64,000 bases of DNA, taken from NCBI GenBank assembly GCA_963798015.1, contig CAWCSA010000026.1, forward strand, positions 62,001-126,000, read 5' to 3'. The translations under genes were made by a program, and so were the position numbers. Under the pieces are notes generated by a model that had not been told where the DNA came from, ran no database searches, and saw nothing but the letters and a program-made list of their open reading frames with translations. Origin of the DNA: Roseiarcus sp963798015 (lineage in GTDB: Bacteria; Pseudomonadota; Alphaproteobacteria; Rhizobiales; Beijerinckiaceae). The number at the start of each line of letters is the position of its first letter. The stretch's first letter is position 1. This document shows, one piece after another, positions 8,720 to 17,528 of this stretch.

Positions 8720-8876
8720 ACCGACGCTCCGTCCTCCGCACGTTGACGCGGGCCCGTCTCCAAATCCGGCCGCGCTCTTACTCTACAGCTTGCGTGACGC
8801 CCTTGTGAAGGCGCCCGAAATCCAGCCCGTTCCCGGGGTTTCACGCTCTCCCGTCCTTGCTCCCGGAGCGAATCGA

Positions 8877-9299
8877 TTAGCGGGCCGACTTTTCGATCGC
8901 CTCCATATCGGCGTCGGAGAGCCCGAAATGATGACCGATCTCGTGGACGAGAACGTGGGTCACGACCTCGTCCAGCAAATCCTCGCCGTCGCACCAGAAG
9001 TCGAGCAGCGGTCGGCGATAGAGCCAGATCATGTTGGGCAGTTCACCCGTCTCGACGATTGCGCCGCGCTGAGCAAGCCCGCGGCCTTGGAAGAGGCCCA
9101 GGAGGTCGAATTCGCTCTCGGCACCCATCTCCTTGAGCGTCTCGTCGTCTGGGAAATCGATGACCTGGATGACCAGACCGTCAGTGAGCCGCCGGAATGA
9201 AGCCGGCAGCCGCTCAAATGCGGTCCGGGCGAGCGCGTCGATGTCTTCGGACGTTGGAGCGCGTAACGAGGAGAGGACGCTCAGCGTCTCGACGGTCAC
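8877..9299 (-). CDS. Zincin-like metallopeptidase family protein
   Basis: 140 residues from a GTG at 9299. The motif VLVHEIGHHFGLSD is the HExxH zinc-peptidase signature, followed by the Asp of the HExxHxxGxxD pattern, as in the small single-domain zincin family (Pfam Zincin_1). There is no signal peptide, so it is cytosolic. The GTG overlaps the stop of the upstream cNMP-binding gene by 4 bp (GTGA), so the two are translationally coupled and share an operon with the response regulator. The physiological substrate is not known for this family. Confidence 0.9.
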   Translation of the reverse strand: MTVETLSVLSSLRAPTSEDIDALARTAFERLPASFRRLTDGLVIQVIDFPDDETLKEMGAESEFDLLGLFQGRGLAQRGAIVETGELPNMIWLYRRPLLDFWCDGEDLLDEVVTHVLVHEIGHHFGLSDADMEAIEKSAR

Positions 9300-9781
9300 T
9301 GCGCGGCCCGAGGTCTCGGCGCGAGCGAGCCTTCGAACGATTTGATTCGGGTTGCTTCAAGTCCGTCGACCAGGCGGCGCATCCGGATGGCGAGGGCGGC
9401 GCGAATCTCTTCGGCGCCCGCCGGGAACTCGGTGAGAACACGGCGGAACGTCTCTCGGGGAATTCGCATCACGACCGAGTCCTCGGCCGCGCGCGCGCTG
9501 ACGTGGCGTTCGGTCGGCGCGTAGAGCGCGCTTTCGCCGATAAGGGTGGCTGCGCCGACGCGCCGCTCGGCTTTCGGCTCGGCGCCATCTTTGAGCAGCG
9601 TGATCGCACCCGAATGGACGAAATACCCGGAATCGGCGGTTTCGCCGGCGAAGAACAAAGTTTCGCCAGCCCTCAAACGCCGTTTTTCACATGAGAACGC
9701 GATCAATTGCAGGGCTTCGCGCGGAAGGAGATCAAAGGGGCGTGTCCGCCCGAGACGCGCGACTTCCTCGTCGAGCGTCAC
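9296..9781 (-). CDS. Cyclic-nucleotide-binding domain protein without a DNA-binding domain
   Basis: 161 residues. One Crp/Fnr-like sensor domain covers residues 20-130 (LRAGETLFFAGETADSGYF, then IGESALYAPTERHVSARA, the phosphate-binding-cassette region). The HTH of Crp/Fnr regulators is missing and the protein ends in a short basic helix. It is therefore a stand-alone sensor or adaptor and not a transcription factor. It overlaps the response regulator upstream and the metallopeptidase downstream by 4 bp each, so the three are made together and may act in one pathway. Ligand and partner are unknown. Confidence 0.88.
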   Translation of the reverse strand: MTLDEEVARLGRTRPFDLLPREALQLIAFSCEKRRLRAGETLFFAGETADSGYFVHSGAITLLKDGAEPKAERRVGAATLIGESALYAPTERHVSARAAEDSVVMRIPRETFRRVLTEFPAGAEEIRAALAIRMRRLVDGLEATRIKSFEGSLAPRPRAAQ

Positions 9782-10491
9782 TCCGCCCGTCCCCCGGACG
9801 CCGCGCTCGCCATCAGCTTGTACCCGCCGCCTTCCGTAACAAGAAGCTGCGCTTCGGCCGGATTGTTCTCGATCTTCTGACGCAGACGATAGATGTGCGT
9901 CTCGAGCGTGTGCGTCGTCACGTTGGCGTTATAGCCCCAGACGTGCTTGAGCAAAGTCTCGCGGGCCACTGGTTGCTGTTCGGCGCGATGGAGATAACGC
10001 AGGATCGCCGCTTCTTTCTCGGTCAGCCGCAGTTTAACGCCCTGCGGGTCGACGAGGTTCTTCGAAGTTGGCCGAAAGGTGTAAGGGCCGACCTGGAACT
10101 CCGCATCCTCGCTGGCTTCATACTGCCTAAGCTGCGAGCGGATACGGGCCAAGAGCACGACGAACCGGAACGGCTTGCCGACGTAGTCGTTGGCGCCCGA
10201 ATCAAGGCCGGATACCGCGTCCACGTCCAAATCGTGTGCTGTCAGCATGATGATGGGCCGGCGATAGCCGTCTCGGCGCATCTGTTTGACCGCCTGGCGG
10301 CCGTCAAGGTCAGGCAGGCCGACGTCCATGATGACGAGGTCGGGGGTTGTGGTAGCGAGCGCCTCAAGCGCCGCTCCCGCAGTCTCGACCGCCTGGACCT
10401 GAAACTCGGGATGCAAAGCCAACTGTTCGACGAGCGCCTGACGCAGGTCGTTGTCATCATCCACGATCAGCAGTTGCCGCGTTTGGCTCAT
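9778..10491 (-). CDS. OmpR-type response regulator
   Basis: 237 residues. The receiver domain (LLIVDDDND acidic pocket, phospho-Asp56 in LVIMDVGLPD, Thr in MLTAHD, Lys in GKPF) is followed by a winged-helix Trans_reg_C domain (LRLTEKEAAILRYLHRA ... THTLETHIYRLRQKIE ... GGGYKL). No histidine kinase is next to it. It resembles the CenR/essential-type orphan regulators of Rhizobiales, but this is only an inference from similarity and isolation. It is the first gene of the three-gene overlapping operon with the cNMP-binding protein and metallopeptidase. Confidence 0.9.
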   Translation of the reverse strand: MSQTRQLLIVDDDNDLRQALVEQLALHPEFQVQAVETAGAALEALATTTPDLVIMDVGLPDLDGRQAVKQMRRDGYRRPIIMLTAHDLDVDAVSGLDSGANDYVGKPFRFVVLLARIRSQLRQYEASEDAEFQVGPYTFRPTSKNLVDPQGVKLRLTEKEAAILRYLHRAEQQPVARETLLKHVWGYNANVTTHTLETHIYRLRQKIENNPAEAQLLVTEGGGYKLMASAASGGRAE

Positions 10492-10572
10492 CTCAATGAC
10501 TTTACCCGCTGGAGAGCGCGCCGGCTACCGCAGGATTGCGGCGAGCATGCGGCTGGCGTTGGGCGCCGGCAT

Positions 10573-12942
10573 TCAAGGCTCAAGCCTCAGCTCTTGCGCG
10601 CCCGATTTTTTGAGCTCGTCTTCCGAGCCCGCGATGCTGATCGATTTGACATCGTTCCAGAGTGGCGTGAGATCGCCATAGTGGCGCGAAAAGATATGAC
10701 CCGATTCGCCAGTCGCGATCATGAAGCGGGATTTGTCAGGGTCCGCCAGATCATAAAGACCGCGAAAACCGCCCCCATGAGTTCGGGCGAAAGGCAAATT
10801 CGGCACCACCTCCGAGCCACCGCCGCGATCGAGCGTGTAATAGCCACCGCTCGAGGGAACGCTTAGATCGCTCAGCCGGTCAAAGAGCGGAACATGGCTG
10901 TAGACCTGATGCTGCAACACGGCTTTCTGCTCAGCGCCCCAGCGCCACTGGTTCATATCGGCGCCGTCGCGCTCGACGAGCAAAGAGAGCCCCGCGTCGA
11001 GCGCGCGCCCGAGCGCCCTGCGGCAGTCCGGATCGGGAGCGCCCGGAGTGTCGCACCAGGAAGGATGGTCGCGCATCAGCGACACCAAAGTCGTCGCAGC
11101 GAACGGGCCTTTCTCTCCCATGGGAAGCCCGGTTTTGTCGTCAAGCAGGATTTTGTGGAGAGATCTGAGGAATGCGGTGTAAATCAACGGTTCGGCGCGG
11201 TCCTTATCCATCACCGCATTCCAGCTTAGAAGCATCGCCTGCGCCTTCCGAGCTCGCTCGTCCGACGGCGCAATCGTCGCAATGAACGGCTGCAACTCTT
11301 TCACATCCAGGGACAGGTGGTCGGCCTGCATCGCCGCCGAGGTTTCCAAACTGTGCTTGTCGATGGCGTCGAAGAATTGCTGGATACGGCGAGCGCGGAA
11401 ATTCTCTTCATAGTCCTGCCCGAAGCTGGGCTGGTGATCGTCGGGGAAATTGGCGTTGTTGGCGTTGAAGGCGAACCCGGTTTCCGGGTTGTGCAGCCGT
11501 GGCCATTGATCGAACGGGATTGTGCCGGTCCAGTCGAAGGCGCCCGACGCGCCGTCGACTGGGACGAGGCCGAGTCCGGACTTTCGCAAGGGGACCAAGC
11601 CAGGGTTCACGAAGCCGATGTCGCCGCGGACGTCAGCAAAGACCAAGTTCTGGGTCGGTGTCTGATAGAGGCGAAGCGCGTCGAGAAATTCGCCCCAATT
11701 GTGCGCGGAATTGACCCGCATGAGGGCTTCGCCCGTCGTGTCGCGATCGCCAAGCCCGGTGAAGGCAAGGGCGACCGCCTTGCCGGGCCCGGCGAAATTC
11801 GCCAGATCGGCGTTGACGTCGGAGAGAAGTGGACCGTGCCGGGTCGCGCGTATCGTGAGCTGGACGTCGGCGCCGCCTTTGACATGAATTGTCTCTTCCC
11901 GGGTCTCGAACGGCCTCGGCCCGTCGGGGCTGCGATATTTCGACGGGTCGGTCGGATCGACGGTTTCGATGAAGACGTCCTGAACGTTCGAATCCGCGGT
12001 CGTGAGGCCCCAGGCGATCGAGTCGTTCTGGCCGAGCACGAAGACCGGCGCGCCGGGCAAAGTGGCGCCTTTGACCGACCCTTCGGGCGTGACGACGCGG
12101 GCCAAATACCACAGGATCGGGGCGCTAAGGTCGAGATGCGGGTCGTTAGCGAGAATCGGCTTTCCACTCAATGTCCGCGATCCGGCGACGACCCATTCGT
12201 TCGACGCGCCTTTGCCTATTCCGGTCAAAGTCCCCAGCGCATCGTCGATGCTATCGTCACTCGCATGAGTGTCGCTGATCGCCGGTAATGTCGAGATCGG
12301 ATCCCCCGGCCTCGCGCCGGGAAAGAACCAATTTGCCCGTTCCTGTCCGAACTTGGCGAGGAGGCGGGCCCGAAGGAGCTTCAGCTTGAAGTTCTGTGAT
12401 AGCTGGTAGGCCTCGATCTTCCCGATCACCAGCGAATCGGCCGGTTTCCAGGGCTCAGGTCTATCGCCTGCAAGGAGGAACTCCGGCGGGAGCGCGTGGC
12501 TTGCCAGGAAGGCGTTGATCCCCTCGGCATAAGCCTCAAGCCTCTTCTGCGCCCACGGCGAGAGCGCAGAAAGGCTCGTCTCGGCCTCGCGGTAAAAGCC
12601 GATGGTTCGAATGAACCTGTCGACAGGCAGAAGATCGGGGCCACGGATTTCGGCCATACGCCCCTGGCCGACCCGACGCAGGATGTCCATTTGGAACATC
12701 CGCTCGCTCGCATGCAGGTAACCGAGAGCGCGGGCCGCGTCGTCCATTGAACTGGCAAAAATGTGCGGCACGCCATAGGCGTCACGCCACACCCGAACTT
12801 CGGATGAGAGACCCGGCAACTTTTCGGCGCCCGAATAGACGGGCATGGCGCGATAAAACAGATACGCGCCGACTATCGTCGCCAGGACGACAAGCGAGAG
12901 GGCCAAACTCGCCGCCCATTTGATCAAACGTCGGATGGTCAC
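10573..12942 (-). CDS. Penicillin acylase family protein (N-terminal nucleophile hydrolase)
   Basis: 789 residues with an N-terminal membrane anchor or signal (ALSLVVLATIVGAYLF). The alpha chain carries the family motif RVWRDAYGVPHIFA. The self-cleavage site is GKGA|SNEWVVAG, which makes Ser247 the probable nucleophile of the beta chain; the preceding Ala replaces the Gly of classical penicillin G acylase. Ends in a typical beta-chain region (HGGGFRGLYDLADPDKS). The family hydrolyses amide bonds of penicillins, N-acyl-homoserine lactones or other acyl amides in the periplasm. Quorum-signal degradation is possible but unproven. It starts 31 bp after the exonuclease III stop on the same strand. 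Confidence 0.9.
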   Translation of the reverse strand: MTIRRLIKWAASLALSLVVLATIVGAYLFYRAMPVYSGAEKLPGLSSEVRVWRDAYGVPHIFASSMDDAARALGYLHASERMFQMDILRRVGQGRMAEIRGPDLLPVDRFIRTIGFYREAETSLSALSPWAQKRLEAYAEGINAFLASHALPPEFLLAGDRPEPWKPADSLVIGKIEAYQLSQNFKLKLLRARLLAKFGQERANWFFPGARPGDPISTLPAISDTHASDDSIDDALGTLTGIGKGASNEWVVAGSRTLSGKPILANDPHLDLSAPILWYLARVVTPEGSVKGATLPGAPVFVLGQNDSIAWGLTTADSNVQDVFIETVDPTDPSKYRSPDGPRPFETREETIHVKGGADVQLTIRATRHGPLLSDVNADLANFAGPGKAVALAFTGLGDRDTTGEALMRVNSAHNWGEFLDALRLYQTPTQNLVFADVRGDIGFVNPGLVPLRKSGLGLVPVDGASGAFDWTGTIPFDQWPRLHNPETGFAFNANNANFPDDHQPSFGQDYEENFRARRIQQFFDAIDKHSLETSAAMQADHLSLDVKELQPFIATIAPSDERARKAQAMLLSWNAVMDKDRAEPLIYTAFLRSLHKILLDDKTGLPMGEKGPFAATTLVSLMRDHPSWCDTPGAPDPDCRRALGRALDAGLSLLVERDGADMNQWRWGAEQKAVLQHQVYSHVPLFDRLSDLSVPSSGGYYTLDRGGGSEVVPNLPFARTHGGGFRGLYDLADPDKSRFMIATGESGHIFSRHYGDLTPLWNDVKSISIAGSEDELKKSGAQELRLEP

Positions 12943-12973
12943 TGCTGGAGGCCGGTTCTAAAAGTGGCGACAG

Positions 12974-13780
12974 CTACAATTCTAATCTTATCATAACGGG
13001 CGCGTGGTCGGACGGGCGCTCCCAGCCGCGAGCATCGCGCAGAACGCGCATTGCTTTCACGGAATCGCCGAGCGCCGGGCTGACCCACATATGGTCCAAC
13101 CGCCGTCCCTTGTTGGCTTTCTGCCAATCGGGCGAGCGATAGCTCCACCACGTGTACAGCTTCTCGTTGTCGGGCACGAATTTGCGCAGCGCGTCGATCC
13201 ATGGGCCTGCGGCCTGAGCCTGGGTCAGTTTGTCGACCTCAATGGGGGTGTGGCTCACAACGTTGAGAAGCGACTTATGGCTCCAGACGTCGTGCTCGAG
13301 CGGCGCAATGTTGAGATCGCCGACCAGGATTGCTTTTTGCGCCGCTGGCTTTTCGTGCGTGGCCCAGTCGACCATTTCGTCGACGAAGGCGAGCTTGTGC
13401 GCGAATTTGACGTTGATCTCGGGGTCAGGCTCATCGCCGCCTGCCGGAACATAAAAATTGTGAATTTCGAGCCCCTGCGCCTCATCGCCCAAGACGACAT
13501 GAAGATGGCGGGCGTCGCCTTTGGCACAAAAATCTCGCTTGGAGAAGGTGGCGAGGGGGATGCGCGAAACGACCGCGACCCCGTGATAGCCCTTCTGCCC
13601 GTTGATCGCGATATGAGGATAGCCGGCCTCCCGGAAGGCCCCGAAGGGAAAATTGCCGTCAGGACACTTCGTTTCCTGCAGGCACAGAACGTCGGGCTGG
13701 TGCTCGAGGAGAAACCTGACCACGAGATCAATGCGCAGGCGCACCGAATTGATGTTCCATGTGGCGATGGAAAACGTCAT
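12974..13780 (-). CDS. xth: Exodeoxyribonuclease III
   Basis: 268 residues from the ATG at 13780, preferred over an upstream start at 13801 because GGAG lies 6 nt before it and the protein then starts MTFSIATWNINSVRLRI, the canonical beginning. Endonuclease/exonuclease/phosphatase fold residues are visible: N-x-N near the start, CLQETK (catalytic Glu), GDLNIAP, WWSYR, RLDHMWVS and SDHAPV. It acts as an AP endonuclease and 3'-5' exonuclease in base-excision repair. Length and motifs are normal. Confidence 0.95.
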   Translation of the reverse strand: MTFSIATWNINSVRLRIDLVVRFLLEHQPDVLCLQETKCPDGNFPFGAFREAGYPHIAINGQKGYHGVAVVSRIPLATFSKRDFCAKGDARHLHVVLGDEAQGLEIHNFYVPAGGDEPDPEINVKFAHKLAFVDEMVDWATHEKPAAQKAILVGDLNIAPLEHDVWSHKSLLNVVSHTPIEVDKLTQAQAAGPWIDALRKFVPDNEKLYTWWSYRSPDWQKANKGRRLDHMWVSPALGDSVKAMRVLRDARGWERPSDHAPVMIRLEL

Positions 13781-13867
13781 GAGCGGCTCCGGGGGAGGCA
13801 AAGAGCCACTTGCCCGGCCGACGGGGGGAGCGCAAGCCTCATCGGGTCATTGCCCACAGGCCCGATG

Positions 13868-14575
13868 TCAGCGCCTGCGATTGCCGAGCTGATTGGCCGG
13901 CAGGTTCTCGTCGATGTGGAAGAGCGCCGGGTCCGGGTTCGTCTTCAGGTCGAGATTGAACAAGGTGACGACCGTCTGGAAGCCCTGAGCGTCGATGACC
14001 GTCCATTGCTTGAGCGCAAAGGTAGAAGCGTCGAAGATGAGGGAAAGATGCGCCGTGCCCCCGAGCGCGGCCCGATCTTCAAGCTCGATCGTGACCGTCT
14101 TGCCCTCCTGGGAGACGTTCAGGAGGTGTGTGTCGCGGGCCAGGTCGATGTGGTCGGAAAGCAGAAACTTGAGTGGCGTCTGGCCGATGAAATATTCGTC
14201 CTGCGTGTTGAGCTTTTTGTCGATGATGGCGACGCTGCGGCCGTCGGCTATGATCTCGAAGCGTGGCGGATCGGTATATTCGAACCGCATCCGGCCTGGA
14301 CGAGCCACGCTGAGCTGCCCTTCGGACCGGCGCCCGTTGGGCCCGATCTGGACAAAGTCGGCGGTCATGACCCGCGCTGCGTCAAGCCAGGCGTCGGCGC
14401 GCTGAACGGCTTCGGCCGCTGGGATTGGCGCGGGGGCGCCCTTCGACGATTTGGCCGCCTTTTGCGCGGCGACCGCTGGCGCGGTGAGATCAACCGGCGC
14501 TTGCTGCGCCAAGGCGGCAGCGGCGGCCATTGCGGAGACCAGCAGAAGCACGGGCCGTCGGAAGCGTATCGCCAC
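13868..14575 (-). CDS. LolA-like outer-membrane lipoprotein carrier protein
   Basis: A GTG start at 14575, with AGAGGA about 10 nt upstream, gives 235 residues beginning with a signal peptide (FRRPVLLLVSAMAAAAALA). A variable Ala/Pro segment is followed by a LolA-type beta-barrel domain (MTADFVQIGPNGRRSEGQLSVA..., MRFEYTDPP, LDLKTNPDPALFHID). The family moves lipoproteins from the inner to the outer membrane through the periplasm. The long Ala-rich spacer after the signal peptide is common in alphaproteobacterial versions. It lies upstream of xth on the same strand, separated by 87 bp. Confidence 0.85.
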   Translation of the reverse strand: MAIRFRRPVLLLVSAMAAAAALAQQAPVDLTAPAVAAQKAAKSSKGAPAPIPAAEAVQRADAWLDAARVMTADFVQIGPNGRRSEGQLSVARPGRMRFEYTDPPRFEIIADGRSVAIIDKKLNTQDEYFIGQTPLKFLLSDHIDLARDTHLLNVSQEGKTVTIELEDRAALGGTAHLSLIFDASTFALKQWTVIDAQGFQTVVTLFNLDLKTNPDPALFHIDENLPANQLGNRRR

Positions 14576-14703
14576 GAAATCAAGTCCTCTCGACTGTCGA
14601 TTGAGGCGCCAAATCGGCGATTGAAGCGCCCGGATATTGGGAAAGCCTCGCCTTTCCGCAAGCACTGCGCTCTTTGTATGGCGGGCTCGCGACCCTTACG
14701 GGG

Positions 14704-16035
14704 CTAGTGGACATCGGCGAGGGCCGCCTCGAGCGCGGCCGCGAGGCGCTCCACGATCGCGTCCACCTGCGCGGGCTCGATGATGAAAGGAGGCGCCAGC
14801 AGAACATGATCGCCGTTCACGCCATCGACCGTCCCGCCCATCGGATAGACCATCAGGCCCCCATCCATCGCCTCGCGCTTGATACGCGCGTGCAGTTTGG
14901 CCGCGGGATCGAACGGTTGTTTGCTGGCGCGGTCGCTGACCAGCTCGAGCGCCCAAAAGAGGCCACGACCACGAATGTCGCCGACAAATGGATGCTGACC
15001 GAAACGCTCCTTGAGACGCCGCTCAAGCCTTTCGCCCATTTCGACCACGTTGGCGAGCAGCCTGTCCCGGCGGATCACATCCTGCACCGCGAGCGCCGCC
15101 GCGGCCGCCATCGGGTGGCCCATATAGGTGTGGCCGTGCTGAAAGGCGCCTGACCCCTTCGCGAAGGCTTCAAAGATCCGCTGGGTCAGCATGACCGCGC
15201 CGATCGGCTGGTAGCCGCCGCCCAGGCCCTTGGCCACGGCCATGAGATCGGGGGCCACTCCCTCCTGTTCGCAAGAGTGCAGCGTGCCTGTGCGGCCCAT
15301 GCCGCACATCACCTCGTCGAGAATGAGCAACACGCCGTAGCGATCGCAGATCGCCCGGATTCGCTTGAAATAATCGCCGACCGGCGGGACGGCGCCTGAC
15401 GTCGCGCCGACGACAGTCTCGGCCACGAAAGCGATGACGCGATCAGGACCGATCTCAATGAGCTTATCCTCCAGCGCCTGCGCAGCCCTTGCCGCATAAT
15501 CGGCGTCGCTTTCGCCCTCTCGTTGCAGCCGATAGGCGTAGCAGGGGTCGATGTGATGGGTCTCGATCAGCAAGGGCTCGAACTGAGCTCGCCGCCAAGC
15601 GTTGCCGCCGACTGCAAGCGCGCCGAGTGTGTTGCCGTGATAACTCTGGCGTCGCGCAATGACATGGAGGCGCTCAGGCTGGCCGATCTCGACAAAATAC
15701 TGCCGCGCCATCTTGAGCGCCGCCTCGATCGCCTCCGAACCGCCGCTGACCAGATAGACATGGCTAAGCCCGGGTGGAGCGTCCTCGATCAGGCGGTCGG
15801 CCAGACGCTCCGCGACTTCGGTGGTGAAAAAGGACGTGTGCGCGTAGGCGAGCGCCTCGAGCTGCCGCCGCATCGCGGCCAGCACGTCAGGATGCCCGTG
15901 GCCGAGGCACGAGACAGCCGCGCCGCCCGACGCGTCGAGGTAGCGCCGACCGTCGGCGTCGACAATCTCGACGCCCGAGCCGGAAACCGCAACCGGCATT
16001 TTAGCGTTCGGCGAGCGGTGCAGAATATGCGTCAT
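14704..16035 (-). CDS. Class III PLP-dependent aminotransferase
   Basis: 443 residues from the ATG at 16035 (MTHILHRSPNAKMPVAVSG). Fold-type I class III motifs are present: GGSEAIEAALKMAR, SYHGNT, LILDEVMCGMGRTG (Asp that contacts the PLP pyridine nitrogen) and VAKGLGGGYQPIGA (Schiff-base Lys). Substrate specificity is not readable; omega-amino acid or putrescine-type activity fits. It is divergent from a BKACE-type beta-keto acid cleavage gene 80 bp away. That suggests a pathway in which an amino acid is transaminated to, or formed from, a beta-keto acid. No frameshift is visible. Confidence 0.9.
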   Translation of the reverse strand: MTHILHRSPNAKMPVAVSGSGVEIVDADGRRYLDASGGAAVSCLGHGHPDVLAAMRRQLEALAYAHTSFFTTEVAERLADRLIEDAPPGLSHVYLVSGGSEAIEAALKMARQYFVEIGQPERLHVIARRQSYHGNTLGALAVGGNAWRRAQFEPLLIETHHIDPCYAYRLQREGESDADYAARAAQALEDKLIEIGPDRVIAFVAETVVGATSGAVPPVGDYFKRIRAICDRYGVLLILDEVMCGMGRTGTLHSCEQEGVAPDLMAVAKGLGGGYQPIGAVMLTQRIFEAFAKGSGAFQHGHTYMGHPMAAAAALAVQDVIRRDRLLANVVEMGERLERRLKERFGQHPFVGDIRGRGLFWALELVSDRASKQPFDPAAKLHARIKREAMDGGLMVYPMGGTVDGVNGDHVLLAPPFIIEPAQVDAIVERLAAALEAALADVH

Positions 16036-16115
16036 GACCGACAACAATGGTTGTGTGAAGGACGGGTTCGGCCCACTCTACGCGCGCAAGGGAAGCGGCG
16101 GAAAGCCGGGAAGCA

Positions 16116-16961
16116 ATGACCATGGGCGAAGCGCGAGGACGGGTCGTGTTGACGGTCGCGCCCAATGGCGGGCGCAAGACCAAGGCTGACCACCCGGAGC
16201 TGCCGCTGACCGGTGATGAACTCGCCCGCGCCGCCGCCGAATGCCTCGAGCGCGGGGCCTCGATGATCCACCTGCATGTGCGCGACGCTGAGGGCGGGCA
16301 TTGCCTCGACCCTGAGGCCTATCGCGCGACGATCGCGCGGATCTGCCAGGAGGTCGGGGACCGGCTGGTGCTGCAGATCACTAGCGAATCGATCGGCCGC
16401 TATTCCCCGGCCGAGCAGAGGGCGGCTGTCCTCAAGACCAACCCCGAAGCCGTCTCGCTGGCGCTGAGGGAGCTCGCTCCGGAGGCGGCGGACGAGAGGG
16501 ATTTCGGCGTGTTCCTCGGCAAGCTCAAGCAGATGCGCGTCTGGCCTCAGATCATCCTCTATACGCCTGCCGAAGCGGAGCGCCTTGGCGCGATGGTGAA
16601 ACAGGGACTGATCCCGTTCGACAAGCTCTCCGTCCTCTATGCGCTTGGGCGGTTCTCGGTGACCCGCACGGCCTTGCCGCGCGACCTCCTGCCGTTCCTC
16701 GCGCCCGACATGCCGCGGTTCGCATCCTGGAGCGTGTGCGCGTTCGGGCGCCGCGAGACCGCCTGCGTCACCGCCGCGGTGCTGCTCGGGGGCCACGCGC
16801 GCGTCGGCTTTGAGAACAATCTGAACCTACCCGACGGCGCCCGCGCCGCATCGAACGCGGAATTGGTCGGCGCCGCCGCGCGGGCGTTCGAAGCGGTCGG
16901 CCTTCAGATCCAAAATGCGGATGGCCTCAGGGAGGAGATGGCGGCGGCGATGGGGTCGTGA
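16116..16961 (+). CDS. BKACE family enzyme (3-keto-5-aminohexanoate cleavage type, DUF849)
   Basis: 281 residues. The family signature MIHLHVRDAEG supplies the zinc-binding HxH pair. VRVGFENNL-type sequence (RVGFENNLNL) and the conserved GxxxP near the start (TVAPNGGR) are present. BKACE enzymes condense beta-keto acids with acetyl-CoA to give acetoacetate and a CoA ester; Kce of lysine fermentation is the prototype, and the specificity varies widely. The divergent aminotransferase gene suggests an amino-group-containing substrate. The ATG at 16116 is followed closely by another at 16122, so the exact start is uncertain by two codons. Confidence 0.88.
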   Translation: MTMGEARGRVVLTVAPNGGRKTKADHPELPLTGDELARAAAECLERGASMIHLHVRDAEGGHCLDPEAYRATIARICQEVGDRLVLQITSESIGRYSPAEQRAAVLKTNPEAVSLALRELAPEAADERDFGVFLGKLKQMRVWPQIILYTPAEAERLGAMVKQGLIPFDKLSVLYALGRFSVTRTALPRDLLPFLAPDMPRFASWSVCAFGRRETACVTAAVLLGGHARVGFENNLNLPDGARAASNAELVGAAARAFEAVGLQIQNADGLREEMAAAMGS

Positions 16962-17029
16962 GCGCGTCCGTGGCCGGCAGGTCTCGTCCACCGCGAATTT
17001 TGCATAGGTCATTCCAAACGGGCGGCAAA

Positions 17030-17148
17030 TAAGCGAGCCTAAACGAGCATAAACGCTAGTAAGCGATAGTAAATTGGCTTTCATTTGCTAGCGTTATTTT
17101 TTTGAATTGAGACTTTTCAATGAGTTACGAGCGATAAGAATAAAAAAA
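17030..17148 (-). repeat. Repeat element, copy 2: conserved core plus TAAACG decamers
   Basis: Read on the minus strand, a T-run (17148-17140) is followed after 11 nt by a 25-nt block (17128-17104) that matches copy 1 at 22 of 25 positions. Read on the plus strand, the array is TAAGCGAGCC, TAAACGAGCA, TAAACGCTAG, TAAGCGATAG, TAAATTGGCT (17030-17079), an exact 10-bp period. AACGCTAG (17052-17059) pairs with CTAGCGTT (17088-17095) across a 28-nt spacer, the same spacing as copy 1 despite unrelated arm sequence. It lies in the 567-bp gap 16962-17528, which holds no supported gene. Confidence 0.75.
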
Positions 17149-17330
17149 CTTGCCCTTCGTTTCTCTTTCGATCCGGTATTCGCGAAATGCATGCCAGTTG
17201 CGATTCTCCAGACGCGGACGCGCTGTTCGGCCAGAAAAGAGAGAATAGCACATATTCTGTTTTCCGTAAACAAATAGCTGTTGAGTGGGACGAGCGCGGA
17301 ATTGGCGAAGGACGTGCGGCGGCAAAAGAA

Positions 17331-17511
17331 GGCGTCATGGCCGGGTCAAGGCCGGCTTGTCCCGGCTATCCACGTTATCTACAAGTAGAAATGGCGACAA
17401 GCCAGCGGTAAGGGAAAAGGCCTCTGGGCCTATTTGCGCAAGCGGCGCCAGTTTGGACACGTCTTTGAGGCGGCGTAGCGTGGGTGGTGGGACAAGCTCG
17501 GCCATGACGCC
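17331..17511. repeat. Pair of inverted intergenic repeats (CGTCATGGCCG...CTTGTCCC)
   Basis: GGCGTCATGGCCG at 17331-17343 and its inverse at 17499-17511 flank about 155 bp. The left copy continues, after an 11-bp insertion (17344-17354), into CTTGTCCCGGCTATCCACG. The right copy (read inverted) continues directly into AGCTTGTCCC and then ACCCACG. This type of palindromic repeat is, from memory, abundant between genes in Rhizobiales. No gene lies between the two copies. Confidence 0.6.
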
Positions 17512-17528
17512 AAAGGCTTAGGTATCCG

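Noticed and set aside
13004..14707. Plus-strand open frame of 567 codons
   Set aside because: It is antisense to exonuclease III and the LolA-like gene, both of which have clear motifs; long shadow frames are normal at this GC content.
17117..17338. Minus-strand frame of 73 codons at repeat element copy 2
   Set aside because: It covers the conserved core and flanking DNA, shows no domain and lies opposite the inverted intergenic repeats. Probably spurious.
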